Below are positions 44,240-57,197 of a stretch of 64,000 bases of DNA, piece by piece. A program made the translations under genes and the position numbers. Position 1 is the first letter of the stretch, and each line of letters starts with the position of its first letter. Source of the DNA: Pteria penguin (Eukaryota; Mollusca; Bivalvia; Pterioida; Pteriidae); contig CM068590.1 in the NCBI GenBank assembly GCA_035048485.1, forward strand, positions 12,818,494 to 12,882,493. Direction: 5' to 3'. The notes below the pieces were generated by a model that was not told the origin of the DNA, ran no database searches, and saw nothing but the letters and a program-made list of their open reading frames with translations.

Positions 44240-46129
44240 ACTGTTGTTTTGTTTCTGTTGATGACCAATTTTACGGAAGTTTATTACGGACATGAAATTT
44301 TGTTAATCTCCCACTCTAAATCCGCCACGACAAGATATTATATTGCATCGGCGAGTTACTATCTAGCCATGGCGAGATACGAGTAATTAAATGAACACTT
44401 ATCACGTGGTCATTTGCGAAATATCATATAGTATGTTGTAAGTAAACTTAAGCTATTTGGTAATTGATCGACACCATTTCAAATATTGTTTCTACTCATT
44501 TATATATCAAAGGCAAGCATCTCGTCGGGCGTGATAGTATCTAGCGAGATAATAACTCGCCTAATAAGCCTCTGTACCAATATAGACCCCACCCCTAATA
44601 AAAAGTGTTTTTCTTTGAGACAATTATTTAGAAATATTGCTTTATGGAATAATGGCATGATTTAAAAATTCTTAAGATTATTCAACAAAGTAACATAAAA
44701 AACTCGAAAAAAAAAAATGGCTTAAATTTGATCTGTTCTAAGTTTGAGAAATAACACTTATTGGTCTCTTTTCAAAGGTTATTACATGTAGAGGGTGTAA
44801 CACCAAGACCATCCGGCAGTGGCGCAGCTACTTATATGCGTGTATGATCAAGCATTCGCATGATTTACAGTGAAATCAGCACTAGAAAGAATGTTAGAAT
44901 GAGAATGAAGCAAATCTTAGTAGCTGCTGTAATCCTGCGAAAGACGAGAACACGTGCATGAGTGTGAAATAATTGTCATTTTAACAACAAACGGTGCTCT
45001 TTCGAACTCAGCCACACAGCATCCGCTGTTTACTAGACATTTATAGTATTATTTGAAGTCATTTATCCGGGGGGGGGGGGGGGTTTAAAACAGAATTTAT
45101 GATAACATTGCTTCAATACTCGGGACAGGGTAGGGAAAATTATGATTCAGATACGTGAAAAAGACCTCCACACACATTCATTCGACATAGGTTTGGTACG
45201 GTCGAATTTAAGAGATACGTCATCAAAATATCCCTGTGAAATGATTTGATAATTAACCTTGATAACTACTGAAAATGTTGAAATCAAAAATGTTCATATT
45301 TCTTACAAAGTAAAACGTAACTTGATGGATCATTTCAATCCTGTATTTCAGGGCCTAAAAGCCAGAGATTGCTTCTGGTGCCCTCTACATTTTAAAAATT
45401 GTTCGGGGAAGGATGGTAGGTGTTACAGCCCTAGCATATATATGTCGTCTCCCACATTAAAGCTCGGTATACACATTATTTTTAGCCTATAGTTCTACAC
45501 AACTGTCGGGGAAGGATGAGTGGGGTTTACAATAAATATGATAAAGTTATCCTGCACGTCATACAACGAGGTTTATTGTTGTATCATGATTCATGAACTT
45601 CAGTATGATTGGATATGACGTAACTCTGCTCAGTATTTGTACTTGGTATTATGTTCCGGAAACAATGATCCGATAAAGTTTTTCTAAATGTTTGATGTAA
45701 TGTATGTGTCCGGTAGCAGAGAAGTTTCTCAAGGATGAGTTGTCGATGAAATCTTACCTGAATATATGTAGGAATGGGATGACTTCTTTCAGCTTTTGGC
45801 GTCACATTATTGTCAATAAAATCACAAATGTGAAACAATGGCATCCCTTGGAAAACGTTACCTTTCTATTAGATCAGTATCACGAAGAGTATCGAGTACG
45901 TTGCTTCTGTCGCGAAAAACACGATCTTTCCGTACATTTTGTTTGTTTTCATCATTAAAAAGAAACAGTGCAGCCTTTTTGTAACTCTTAGATACAACTT
46001 TGTAACTTAGGAATTATCTTAACGTACGAAAATCTTTAAGTAACGACGGCCCTAATTTTATCGTAAGTTACGAAAGAATTTAATCGTAACTTACGAACTA
46101 TTGCTTAGTAAAACTTTCTTCGTATATTA
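44240..46129. other. No recognisable gene
   Basis: A poly-G run at 45,069-45,084 and, at 45,985-46,130, an AT-rich patch with inverted TCGTAAGTTACGA / TCGTAACTTACGA elements. The short + frame 45,704-45,958 has no family pattern. Confidence 0.4.
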
Positions 46130-47371
46130 CGATCAGAATGACTGACGAAGAAATTCTTATCTTACGAAGGTTAGAAACACGGGCTCCTGAAGTGGTTGTT
46201 CGTAATAAATTTGACGTGTTAGAAGTAGAGATGGAAGATTCGTCTCCGTCTGATACAAATAATACCAATTCATCAAATGATGAGACAATTATTAAAGATA
46301 CTCTCATAGTCAATGATAGGGGTCGAAGTAAATCCCCAAAAGAAAAATGGTCGCAAACCCTCTCTTGCAAGACTTGCAGATAAATGAATCGTTCTGATTT
46401 AATATTACAGTGGAATTGTAGAGGTTTAAAGGTGAGTTTGAATGGATTAAGTTTTACATAGTAATATTTCTTTGAATACAAATTTGCAAGCTATCGCTGT
46501 GCTTGTAACATTACATAAAAAGATAACGTTCCACCAAATTCTAACTTGAATTTAAGTGTGAGATAATCTTGTTGACCAATTTCCCAAGCCATATTTTCTA
46601 TTGGGAAACGTTAACGCTCATAACCCTCTGTGGGTAGTATTGATATAGCTAATAGGGGTAAGATTATAGAGGATTTTAATGCAAAACGTAATTTATGTGT
46701 CTTTAATGATGGATCAAGTACCTACTTAACATCCAGCTAATGGTACATATACTTCGATTGACCTTACAATAACAGATCCTTCGTTGTTTTGTATGGTCAG
46801 TTTATGATAAATTGTGTTGAAGTGATCACTTTCCTGTGGTTGTGAAAAGTAATGTTACGTCTAGTGATGATACCCTCCACGCTGGAAATTATGTAAAGCT
46901 GACTGGATTCAGTTCCAAACCCATTGTTATAGTATGATGAATACAGTTAGTTATGATAATGAAGCTGATCCTGTACTTACATTTACAAATAAATTAATTC
47001 ATATTTGTGAGAAAAATATACCTAAAACTTTTACACTACCATATCGTAAATACAACCCGTGGTTTAATGACGATTGCAGAATTGCCATTAAAGAGCGCAA
47101 ACGGGCCGAAAAGCCTTTTAAACGGCATCCTCTTCATTCTAATCGAAACAAAGCTCGTAAATATAGGGCTGTAGCCAGACGAACTATTAATCAGAGTGAA
47201 CGCTTACCATGGAGAATTGTTTCCAAAATTAATACGCTTCGCCAATTAATAAAGTGTGGAAGATGATTCGGAAAATACAAAGTAAAGGGATGTCATCTAA
47301 TGTAAAACACTTTAAAAAATGATAATATTTTAACTTCAAAAGTTGATATTGCCAATTGTCTAGGTCACACT

Positions 47372-47372
<1 letters not shown>

Positions 47373-47413
<41 letters not shown>
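47373..47413. repeat. (C)n tract of ~41 bp inside LINE copy 3
   Basis: An uninterrupted C run replaces the equivalent of LINE copy 2 near 18,200-18,235. It is exceptional in an AT-rich context. Its length may be affected by sequencing. Confidence 0.95.
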
Positions 47414-47415
<2 letters not shown>

Positions 47416-49103
47416 ACAAAAAATTCGTAAATAGTCATTAATTAAACAAAAAATAGTCTTCCTGAATTTTACGAAATTTTAAAAAAGAACAGAAAATAAA
47501 ACTAAATTTTCAGTCTAACATCGATGAGGATTATAGTAAACCGTTTTCAATTGAAGAACTGGAATCATCTTTGGAGAAAACCCACGATACAGCCACTGGT
47601 CCAGACGATATACATTATCAAAGTCTGAAACATCTTCCAATCGAATCCCTTAACATTTTACTCAATGTTTTTAATCAGATTTGGTCTGAAGGTGAATTTC
47701 CAGTCTTGGAGACATTCTATAATCATTCCAATTTCCAAAGCCAGGAAATGATCATACAGATCCAACAAACTATAGACCAATACCTTTAACTAGTTGCGTA
47801 TGCAAAACATTAGAGCGGATGATTAATGATAGGTTTGTATGGTGTCTTGAACAAATTAACTTACTGATATTCAGTGTGGCTCTAGGAAACACAGGAGTAC
47901 TGTTGATATTCATTTTCGTTTAGAAACATATATTCGTGATGCCTTTATTAACAAGGACCTTGTTGTATCTGTATTTTTTTATTTAGAGAAAGCACACGAT
48001 ACAAGCTGGAAATACGGACTTTTACAGGATATATATAATATGGGGCTTAAAGGCAATCTGCCGATTTTTATTTGTAACTTTCTTAAAGATAGATCTTTTA
48101 ATGTTCGATTTAGATCACATACTTCTGATTCGTTTGAACAGGAGATGGGTGTTCCACAAGGTAGTATTTTATCTGTTACTCTTTTTAGGGTAAAAAACAA
48201 TGGTTTATCTAAAAGTCCTTATAAAGATATTGATGGATCTATATATGTTGATGACTTTCTTACATGTTGTCGTGGTAAAAATCTGCATACTAAAGAATGG
48301 AAGCTTCAGCTGTGTTTAAATCATATATTGAAATGGTCTATAGAAAACGGTTTTAAATTGTCCAAAAGCAAAACTTCATGTGTACATTTTGTGTCGGCTT
48401 CGTCGAGCTCATCAAGATCCTAAACTTTATTTGGAAAATAATCTTATTAAAGTAGAGAAGGAAACCAAGTTTTTAGGCTTAATATTTGGTAAAAAATTAT
48501 CTTTTCCACCACATATTAAAGCACTTTAATTAAGATGTCCCAAGTCGTTAGATATTCTAAAAGTTTTATCTAATACAGAGTGGGGTGCTGAAAGTACAAC
48601 CATGCCCCAGCTTTATAGGTCACTGGTATGATCGAGGTTGGACTATGATTGTATTGTTTATGGGTCGGCCAGAAAGTCATATTTACAGCTTCTAGACACC
48701 ATACACTACCAGGGCTTACGTTTAAGTCTTTTTGCTTACAAAACCTCACCTATAAAAAGTCTGTATGATGAGGCTGGAGAACCACCTTTAAATGAAAGAA
48801 GACTAAAACTTACTTTGCAGTATGCAACTAAACTATATTCAAATTCTTCGAATCCCGCCTTTGACTGCATTTTTAAATCATAATATGAAAATTTATACAG
48901 TAATAAACCCAATAGTATTAAAAATATTGGATTACGTGTTCGACGACGTATTGAAGAGGCTGGCATTAGATTATCTTACATAGCAAATTATAAAATAACT
49001 TCGTCGCCGCCTTGATTGATGAAGAAATCGAAAGTTATACTGAAATTATCAGATCATAAGAAAATTAATACAAATTCTCTTAAATATCAACAAATCTTTT
49101 CAG

Positions 49104-49214
49104 AATAAATATGGAACATATATACCATTTAATTTGGTGCACCAGATGCGCATTTCGACAACTTATGTCTCTTCGGTGATGCTCGTGGCCGAATGATTGG
49201 AATAATCATAATAT
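49104..49214. mobile_element. Short interspersed insertion in LINE copy 3
   Basis: About 111 bp absent from copies 1 and 2 at the same place (after CAACAAATCTTTTCAG). The core is GGTGCACCAGATGCGCATTT and TGTCTCTTCGGTGATGCTCG. AGAA on both sides may be a 4-bp target duplication. The core text recurs in other mollusc sequences as far as I recall. Class unknown. Confidence 0.6.
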
Positions 49215-50524
49215 AGAAATCAGGTCTTTGTATTCGAAATATAAATCGTACTGTGCAGATGGTTCCACGAATGATGGCGGAGTCGCAGCTGCTGCAATAA
49301 TTGCAAATGATAACGATATTACTGTTCTAATTTGCAGCCGAAGCTAATCCAATACTTTTAGCACTTGTTCATATTGAAAGAAAGAAATATTTTAAGAGCA
49401 TTATTTGTTCTAACTCTTTATCGTGTCTTCAAGCTATCAAATATTTCAATACTAGTAATCCTTATATTTTGAGGATTTTAGAAAAAGTAATTTCTTTGTT
49501 ATCAAATAATTTGTTAGTTTCCTGGACATAGGGGATTCACAAAGCAAACGAAGGATTGAATAGACTAGACATTGTAGGTAAAACACCTTATACAGATTTT
49601 AAGTCATCTATATTAAATGATATCGATGGTTTGTCCCAAGAAACTTGGGACCATGAAGATAATAATAAACTTCATAATCTAAAGCCGATTTTTAAACAAA
49701 AAATAAACTATCATTATAGTTGTTGAAGAGGTGAAGTTGTAGACTCTGCATTGGGCACTCTTGGATTACATTCTTACCTGTTACAGGAGGATCCTCCTCC
49801 AGAGTGTATCCCATGCGGATGCCTACTAAGTATCAAACATATATTACTTGAGCCGAATACAATGTTATTCTGTAAATTCGACGAAAGAATTGCCCGAGAG
49901 AATGTTTCTAAAATATTGGTATTTTTAAGGAGGCCAATTTGTATAATAAAATCGAGTATATTGATATATGATTTTCTTCAATTATGATGTATTTTAATTG
50001 TGTACACATGTGTATATTAATAATATTATTTATTTGTAGTTAACGTATACAATGGAAGCTTTACCTAATATTTTAGTTGTTCTGTTTAACGTGATTTATT
50101 TCCTGGTAATGTGTGACCGTCGCCATGTGAGTGAAATATTCCTGGTGCGACGTAAAGCAATAGTATATCTATCTATCTTGACCCATGGTCATTTGACCTA
50201 TTTTAAGGCTATCTGGAAATAACAGATTTCAGTCCATTCATGACTAGTTTTTCCATCTGATAAAAGTCGAATTCACTAACCAAATTCACAAAATCTGCAC
50301 AAAATCTTCCATTGTACACTGGATACCTTGATGTCAAATCTTAAAATCTTGGTCCATACATCGTAGAGAGTAAGTCTATTTGAACAGACTGTATTTCAGT
50401 CCGAGATCATCTCTTTAAATTTAAGGGATACGTTTTAATAACCCCAGGGCGTCTGCAGAAAAGATACATCAATGTATAAGAATAAACTGGAATAACATTT
50501 GTCCTCTAAACATACTGGGTTTTT

Positions 50525-50768
50525 ACACACCCTGATAAAAGTCAGTGCGGCTAGAGCTCCCGGGTTCAACTCCCGCCCTGGGCACACCGTTGTTCTGTCT
50601 TGGATGTAACAGTAAAAACCGATATCCCATTTCGCGGTGGGCTTGGCACGTAAAAGATCCCTCACTACTTCGGGTCGGTCTGTTGCAAAGGTAGACATTT
50701 CTATGCAATGCATGAGGTAGATGCCGTCACCATATACATGAAATAATAAATAGTTGTGACGTCGTATA
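50525..50768 (+). mobile_element. SINE-B, old diverged copy
   Basis: The head is damaged, but B box GGTTCAACTCC, the body AACAGTAAAAACCGATATCC and GTAAAAGATCCCTCACTAC, and GTAGATGCCGTCACCATA are clear. The tail (GTTGTGACGTCG) is decayed. Confidence 0.8.
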
Positions 50769-50912
50769 CTTGCTGAAACGGGAAATAACATAACAGGAAT
50801 ATATCATCTTGGTATTTGCATAAAGTATCATTTTTATATCATATATGTTCTTTGTGATCGTATGTTTCAATCAGTCTTTATTATATGATGGAAATGTGTA
50901 TAATGTTTTATA

Positions 50913-51039
50913 CAGAAGCCAAATCCAATACCACTGAATACAGTTCAAGCCCTGGCATTTTAAAATATGACATCAACCAGATTCCACCAAAATTAAGAAA
51001 AATAAAAACACCATCATCCAAAACAGATTCAAAGGCAAA
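50913..51039 (+). other. Exon-like segment, unknown
   Basis: Acceptor TTTTATACAG, frame EAKSNTTEYSSSPGILKYDI then NQIPPKLRKIKTPSSKTDSK, donor AAAG|GTATGG. It is low-complexity and basic, like a linker in a chromatin or transposon protein. It could be a 5' exon of the helicase or DUF6589 genes further right. Confidence 0.35.
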
Positions 51040-52306
51040 GGTATGGAAATCTACATAACATCACCATAGAAAAGAATCATTAGATGTCCAAAAAAGTGGA
51101 TGTAATGCTTTGGGGTTTTTTTTTTTGTTTTTTTTTATTAATTTGATCACTTACCTGAGATTTTCCAACTTTCAAATTGTCAGAACTATTAAGTCAATTC
51201 ATTTATCCCTTTGTTCAACTTTCAGTTTCAAATTTAAAGTCAGTCAAAGCGTTTGAAGGAAATGAGAAAGAGCTTGGATATGTTAACTGTTATTTGCTCA
51301 GGTTTCAAGATATTTCTTGCTCTCAGGTCAGTTCTCGGTTAAACAAGAAATTATGTGGTACAGCTGCTGTAAGTTAGTGGTATTCTGTAATGCTCAGCAA
51401 GAGATTTGGTTTATGCAAGTTGCCATAGATCAGTGTGTTCCGAGTTTACCAGTGTCCTTGATTTGAAGTATGGTACCAGAAAAAAAAAGTTTATTTTTTT
51501 TTAAATCTTCTTCACTTATTGAGGATTTTAAGTAATAATCACTTACTTAACTATTGTAAAATACATACAATATTTTTAAGGTATTTTTTCAAATTTATTT
51601 CCAGAGTGAAGGCAGCTTTAATCCAGTGCATGGAAGTATACCTGTTCATGAGAATTTGAAAATTTACTGCTTTGCTGTTGTTAATAGTGGCCTTTTTCAC
51701 CATGCAGTTATGATTTGAGGTCATTCGCAATAGCAGATTTTAATGAAGAGAGAAAGGATATAATGGTATACTATGGGTGATTTTCACTGATTTAAGAAAT
51801 GAAATCTAATCTATATTTATTCGGTGGCTGGCATCAACCTAAACCTTGGCAGAAAACTTTCGCGCACTGATGCATTTTTTTTAAGTTTTCCGTCCAAATT
51901 TTTAATCGATACGTCAGTCCACTAAAATAATAAAAAAAAAAAAAAAATAAATAAAAACAAAAAAAACCCCCAAAAATACAGGATTAATTTGTTATCAATA
52001 AATTTGATTTAGCTTATATATGGAAACAAAATTTTAATAATTGTCTGTATTACTATTTTATCCCTGTTACATGTGACTTGAACGTGCTATTAAATGCTAT
52101 TAGTATTATCAGAAATAAATGTTGACTGGTGCACGTGCGTGTCACAGGGCGGAAAGAGAAGGTTTAGGGACTTGGATCGGAGGCAATCGTAAAAACTCGT
52201 CCATTTCCGTACGCAAATACGACTCGCACGTACTCAATCTCCACACATGCTGTTTTATTTTCTCAGAACTGTGTCACTTTCCTCTGTCGTCCAGAATGTG
52301 CATTAT
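51040..52306. other. No recognisable gene
   Basis: T-rich and A-rich homopolymers at 51,118-51,138, 51,480-51,505 and 51,930-51,975. No supported exon or repeat. Confidence 0.4.
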
Positions 52307-52352
52307 AATAGGAAGTTATTGTACAGTTACGAGTGTACAATAACTTCCTATT
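52307..52352. repeat. Perfect 18-bp hairpin
   Basis: AATAGGAAGTTATTGTAC and its exact reverse complement are separated by 10 bases. A third related piece, GGAAGTTATTGCA, follows at about 52,356. Possibly the end of an inverted-repeat element near the left border of the helicase cluster. Confidence 0.85.
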
Positions 52353-52550
52353 CTCGGAAGTTATTGCATGGAGTAGGCGTATCCCATTACAAGGTATTGA
52401 GAATTGTTGAGCCGGCAATCACAATAGAGACACGCTGAAACCATGATACAATTGCATGTTAACACTATGCATTTATCTATTTAATATTATGAATGACTCA
52501 CAAGAGTTATGTTATGAAGCTCACAAATTAATTTGATTTTGTTATTTTCA

Positions 52551-52716
52551 GATATCTGTCGATATTTAGAGCGGCCACACAAAGTTGTTGTGTTGGCTCC
52601 TTGAAAAGTCATAATTGTTGACCAACTGAAGAGGTTGAGAGGCATTGGTATAAAAGCCATATCTATCAATGTATCTGGCAATATATCGGATGGTGATGAG
52701 GAGATTTCTATTGATG
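52551..52716 (+). pseudogene. Helicase A, exon with motif Ia region
   Basis: Acceptor TTATTTTCAG, frame ICRYLERPHKVVVLAP, a stop (TGA), then KVIIVDQLKRLRGIGIKAIS and a donor GATG|GTAACT. It matches the motif Ia region of the RecQ-like helicase in element 1 (LVCSPFLALMNDQVERLK). The Walker A exon expected upstream was not found. Confidence 0.7.
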
Positions 52717-53178
52717 GTAACTTCATCCAAATTTATTGAAAATCATGATACCTTAAGATCATATGTACTTAATTAGATTTTAAAATACAATAAATTTTTT
52801 ATCCTTTTACTATGGATATGGTGATAATATTACATTTCTAAAAATAGTTTATTATAAACTGAGTGGATAAGTTACAATATTTTAAGTTCAAGGCATCTGT
52901 TATAAGTAAAAAGTGGGTTAAATGAGAAAGAACGTATCAAGCTTATATAATACAAAGGCACTTATACATTGCTGTCCATATATTTTTGCTTAATGTCACT
53001 TTTCAATTAGATATTTTTATTGATTTGTCAAAAAAACATGCATTTCACTAATTAAAAGAAGGGTGGCGGGAGCCTGGGATCGAATCCCTTATGGAAAGGA
53101 ACCCTCCATCTCAGGTAATTCTCTTTGCTTTTAATTTACAACAGATGCAGTTAAAGAACAGTGAAATTTATTTTTCAG

Positions 53179-53295
53179 ACCCAGAGGGACTATTAACAAC
53201 CGATACTGGCATCAATTTGATATTGAAATAAGATAAGAAAGTTGGTGTGATTTGCATAGATGAATGCCATAAAATAGAATTTTGCAATTGAAAAT
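53179..53295 (+). pseudogene. Helicase A, exon with motif II (DECH)
   Basis: Acceptor TTTTTCAG, frame PEGLLTTDTGINLILK, a stop, then DKKVGVICIDECHKI. The DECH box is motif II of RecQ-type SF2 helicases, coordinating Mg-ATP. A further stop follows at about 53,289. Confidence 0.75.
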
Positions 53296-54073
53296 TTTAA
53301 TTTTATTTATCAACTTTTGACATATTTTAAATGATTACATTTATTTTTTTTCAGCATGACAGCTCATTTGTTTCTGTTTGTTCGACTTTGTCAGGCGTCT
53401 CATGTCTCTGCCAATATCATGGAGAGCAGCGATGTAACGATTAATCAATCTTTGGGGTCTTCGATTATCGACTGTGAAGTCAAATAATCGATTATCGCTC
53501 TTATTTATATTTTGTTTGTTTTATGATACAATCCATGATTATTTAAACAAATATTTTTTCACACTCCTTTTTAAATAAACGTTGGGTTTCAGTTCGTTTG
53601 AAGTCCTTAGATCAACTGGATAACTTTATCAACAATGGATAGGTATTCGGATGAGCGATACAGACCAATTTGGGCCGTTTATTTTAATGATATGTTATGA
53701 ACTGATAATGAATTAAATCTACTCCCTTTTTCTGTCATGAGGGAAATTAATATCTAAGTTGTTTTATATAAAATTAATGAATATCATATTAATGTTCATG
53801 ACATTTTTTACATTCATATCATATACCATAAACAAATATACCATAATATAAAACATAGTATCTCTAATGAAAAATTTGCAAGTACCGCTATAACAATGTG
53901 TATATTGACAAAATATCTATTATATACAGTGAATAGTAATGTTCCGATTATACTCGAAATAGTCGATTAAATCCCCTCCGATTTTAATCCGAAAATCGAT
54001 TAAATTGATCTGATTATACACTACTGGAGAGACAATCATAAGTTTTCAGTTTATTATATCTTCAATTGATGCA

Positions 54074-54347
54074 AAGCCGGTGTGGCCTAGTGGATAAGGT
54101 GCTCGGCTCGTGATCGAGAGGTCGCGGGTTCGACTCCCGCCCGGGGCACACCGGTGTTCCGTCTTTCGGATGAGACAGTAAAAACCGAGGTCCCGTGTCA
54201 CGGTAGGCGTGGCACGTAAAAGATCCCTCACTGCTTCGGGTGGGTCCGTTGCAAAGGTCTAAATTTGTATGCAATGCATCAGGCAGATGCCGTCACTATA
54301 CGTGAAATAATCGTGGAGTGACGTAAAACAATAATCAAACAAACAAA
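54074..54347 (+). mobile_element. SINE-B, full length, in an intron of helicase A
   Basis: Well-preserved tRNA-like head GCCGGTGTGGCCTAGTGG, B box GGTTCGACTCC, body GATGAGACAGTAAAAACCGA, tail GGAGTGACGTAAAACAATAA. A perfect 12-bp duplication TCAATTGATGCA lies at 54,062-54,073 and 54,348-54,359. Confidence 0.95.
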
Positions 54348-54576
54348 TCAATTGATGCAGCATGATATTTCTCTTTATTATTGTCATTACACAACAATGT
54401 CCTAGTCTTTAATGGTAAAACCACAAATGTATAATAGGACGGTATGGTCGAGTTCATGTATTAAGATAAGAATTTGACTTTGCAAGCTTTTATTCAAATG
54501 TATAAGAATTGATAACTGATTATAATTTTTCAAATTATTAAATTGACTTTACCTTATTTTTCATCTTCATTTTCAG

Positions 54577-55319
54577 GGGAAAGGAATTCAGAAAAACGTA
54601 TTCTGAAACTGGAGATCTGCGAACTTTCTTTCCAAATATTCCATTTCTTTTCCTTAGTGGTACTCATTTTGCAGAAATTATAATATGCATTAAAATTCAA
54701 CCTATTGTGATGAAAAAGAGTCCTGAATTACCAAATATGTATTTAGATGTGATTAAAAAAGAAAAAGGTAGTTGTGAAAGTGTCTACGAGGATATTTTTA
54801 TTAGAGAAATTAAATCATTCAAATCAAATGGGAATAGCTTTCCTGTCACTTTAATGTTCCTTCCTTTACATTAAACGTCTTTTGCAATGAGATATGCCTG
54901 TAGGATGTTTCCTGATGCCAATCTTGTCAGTGCCCCTTTTGGTGCTGTGTTTATCAATCAAGATTAAGATGTTATGAATACAATTCTGTCTGATTTGAAG
55001 AAAGAATCACCTCAGTACGGACTTGTATTTACTACATCTATTCTTGGTATGGGATATGATCCTCCATCAGTCTCTATGATTATCCATGCCAAGCCACCAA
55101 GATCAACAGTTTAGTGCCACTTTATCCTTTAACATGTCTGATACAGCAAGCAATTTACCAGGAATTGAATCGGGCATTGTTAATAATTGCCTGTCAGATT
55201 CGCGTTTAAGGTGAACTTTGCTGGGGATGTTTGGCTTTAAGAAGTCCTCAGAATCTCCAGTTGGACGTAAATGCTGTAATATTTGTAAAAACAGCTGCAA
55301 TTGTATTGCTTGTCAGTGA
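54577..55319 (+). pseudogene. Helicase A, motifs III-V and cysteine-rich C-terminus
   Basis: Acceptor TTTTCAG, then GKEFRKTYSETGDLRTFFPN, IPFLFLSGTHF (motif III region), a linker, VTLMFLPLH (motif IV region), YGLVFTTSILGMGYDPPSVS (motif V) and MIIHAKPPRST. The expected motif VI (QxxGRxGR) is absent after PPRST, where the frame breaks. The end CCNICKNSCNCIACQ matches the Cys-cluster end of the element 1 helicase. Stops occur at about 54,873 and 54,964, and motif VI loss alone would inactivate it. Confidence 0.8.
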
Positions 55320-55999
55320 TTTTAAGAAATTTCGTTTTCCTGCTCGACAAATCTCCCTGCATTTCGGATCAAAAGGTCTATCCTAGATATTAAATGGCTG
55401 CATTTCAGGAAACTTCCATCAGTTATATTACATTGTAAATTCCTTACATGTATTACATTGTAAATTCCTTACATGTATGTTCCTGGTTGCTATGACCAAG
55501 GGTATTTAGTTTTTGTGGCTGTTCATCTGTCAATTGATTCTGCATTTATTATTTCATATATTGTCTAAATATGGAAACACCTGTCTATTTTCACCAAAAT
55601 ACTGTGTAATTGAATATGACAATTTGAGAAAAAAGATTTCAGATGATTTGATGACTATAAAGTCCTTATTGCTATATGATGAAACAACTGTTTCACAAAC
55701 CCATCTTCTCTTCATATTTTAAATTGAAACTGACTTGTTGACTACCTTGATTACATTAAAATAATAAGCACCGCACAGAACATAAAGAAAGCAACAAACA
55801 CTTACTGCTTATATTAATAATCAGGTATCTATGATTTTATCTTTCATGTGATGAAGTGAATAGTTTATGGAAAGGGGACATTCATGCCAATACTTTTTGC
55901 GTTGTGACCTATAGCAATGACCTCTAAAGAAAAAACTTTAAGCATGGTCATTACTCTATCATCCTAACTGGTGTAGCTTAAATATTTCTATTTTTTCAG

Positions 56000-56835
56000 G
56001 TGTCAATGGCAATGTAAAAGCCAATTTCAAGTCACATGCAGACTTCATTGTCCTTGCTGTGAAAGAGTTGGTAAAACAAAAATACAAGGAATTTGTACAC
56101 AGTTCAACCTTTGACACAACAGATATATGTAATAAAATAGAGGAGGAGAAGAGAAAACTATTGAGTGACATGGTTACTGATTTTATCTTTAGCTTTTCTG
56201 CAAATACTGAAGATAATCCAGACTATCTTTTTAATTATACAAATTAATTGTGTGAATGGGGCCTACATTACATAATACAGCATGGGAAGGGGATATCACC
56301 AGAGTAATACCAAATTTAAAGAACAGTATACCCTTTTTCTTTCCCCATTCCAAATTATCGAAATACTTTGTGGAGGCTATCAATTACATCATTCAATTTG
56401 AAAACTCGTCATCCTAGAACAAAATAAAGATTCTGGAGGGAAGCTACGTAAATTGCATAGGAGGGACTGGAAAAAACATCGAAACAGGCCTGCTTCAAGA
56501 ACACGGTTAAACATCAAAAAGAAATTATCCGTGCTCTGGGCAAAAACAGAACGAAGAAAGCCATTACAAGAGCTACCAGTGCAGCCAATATAATTAATTC
56601 AATTACTCAAAATTTTGATTCATCTATTCAAATATCTCAAAATTTTTCTCATTCACATTCATCAAATGAAGCTGACATAGACATCATTTTAACTGCTATA
56701 AGTACCATAAAACCCTTTCGTTATCAACCTGGAAGAATATGTCAAAAGTTCAAACTAACTCCAACTTTACAAGTAAATCAACAAGACTTATCAAATCACA
56801 TTGAAATCATTAAAATCAATAAGAATAGAAAATAG
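56000..56835 (+). pseudogene. DUF6589-family protein, C-terminal part
   Basis: Acceptor TTTTTTCAG, frame SHADFIVLAVKELVKQKYKE, FVHSSTFDTTDICNKIEEEK, DNPDYLFNYTN, then a stop and CEWGLHYIIQ. After shifts come PHSKLSKYFVEAINYIIQFE, ILEGSYVNCIGGTGKNIETG, IIRALGKNRTKKAITRATSA and STIKPFRYQPGRICQKF. From memory these blocks follow the order of the large DUF6589 proteins abundant in bivalves and other invertebrates, whose function is unknown but which behave like transposon proteins. The gene ends about 100 bp from the 3' end of helicase B, tail to tail. Stops and a frameshift near 56,512 make it a pseudogene. Confidence 0.7.
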
Positions 56836-56934
56836 ATTTGTAACAGATTTTGAAGATGAAAATTACAACACAGAGGGACTGCCTTCTACCCTGTAGTTGC
56901 TTAATATATACATTGAAAACATTAACATGATCAA

Positions 56935-57195
56935 TCAATTAACTGATTTCATTCGAACACAATGTTCACATTTACACTGGTTTTTGCAAAAGCAATTAAA
57001 ACCGTTCGGAGCGATTGGACTTTTTGTGAAACCAAAATGTTTTAAAATGCACTCTCCTTTGCAGGATTGAGTGATGCACATATCAACAATATCACTCTGA
57101 AGACCAAGCACATTAGAGCCAATATCTGACCTACAATAATAAAAAGTTGACAGATTTTTGACCCCTGCGTCCTGCTCTGCCAGCTTCCTGAACAC
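56935..57195 (-). pseudogene. Helicase B, motif VI and cysteine-rich C-terminus
   Basis: On the minus strand the frame VQEAGRAGRRGQKSVNFLLL (motif VI intact, arginine finger present) meets a stop. After a one-base shift it continues SDIVDMCITQSCKGECILKH, FGFTKSPIAPNGFNCFCKNQ and CKCEHC. The Cys pattern is that of the other two helicase ends in the window. It converges on the DUF6589 gene. The N-terminal exon of the same type lies at 60,478-60,320 on the same strand, and the middle exons were not found between them. Confidence 0.8.
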
Positions 57196-57197
57196 AA

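Larger units (their letters stand above)
46130..50176 (+). pseudogene. LINE copy 3: heavily decayed I-group retrotransposon
   Basis: In order: ORF1 end (VVVRNKFDVLEVEMEDSSPS, 46,138-46,383); ORF2 start (MNRSDLILQWNCRGL at 46,384) and a much-deleted endonuclease (GSSTYL-like and SDHFP remnants, 46,560-46,860); the linker IPKTFTLPYRKYNPWFNDDC (46,934-47,266); RT palm with EQEMGVPQGSILS and YVDDF (47,500-48,423); thumb YDCIVYGSARKSYLQLLD (48,638-48,883); RNase H remnants (49,240-49,600; ADGSTNDGG, TAE lost); zinc-finger tail ECIPCGCLLSIKHILLE (49,751-49,860); and 3' tail GGTGCGACGTAAAGCAAT with TCTATC repeats. Many stops and indels, a poly-C block and a 111-bp insertion make it the oldest of the three. 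Confidence 0.9.

Noticed and set aside
54076..54150. tRNA gene in the head of the SINE-B at 54.07 kb
   Set aside because: The head has A/B boxes and a partial cloverleaf, but the acceptor ends do not pair well, it continues into the SINE body, and it is bounded by a SINE-type target duplication.
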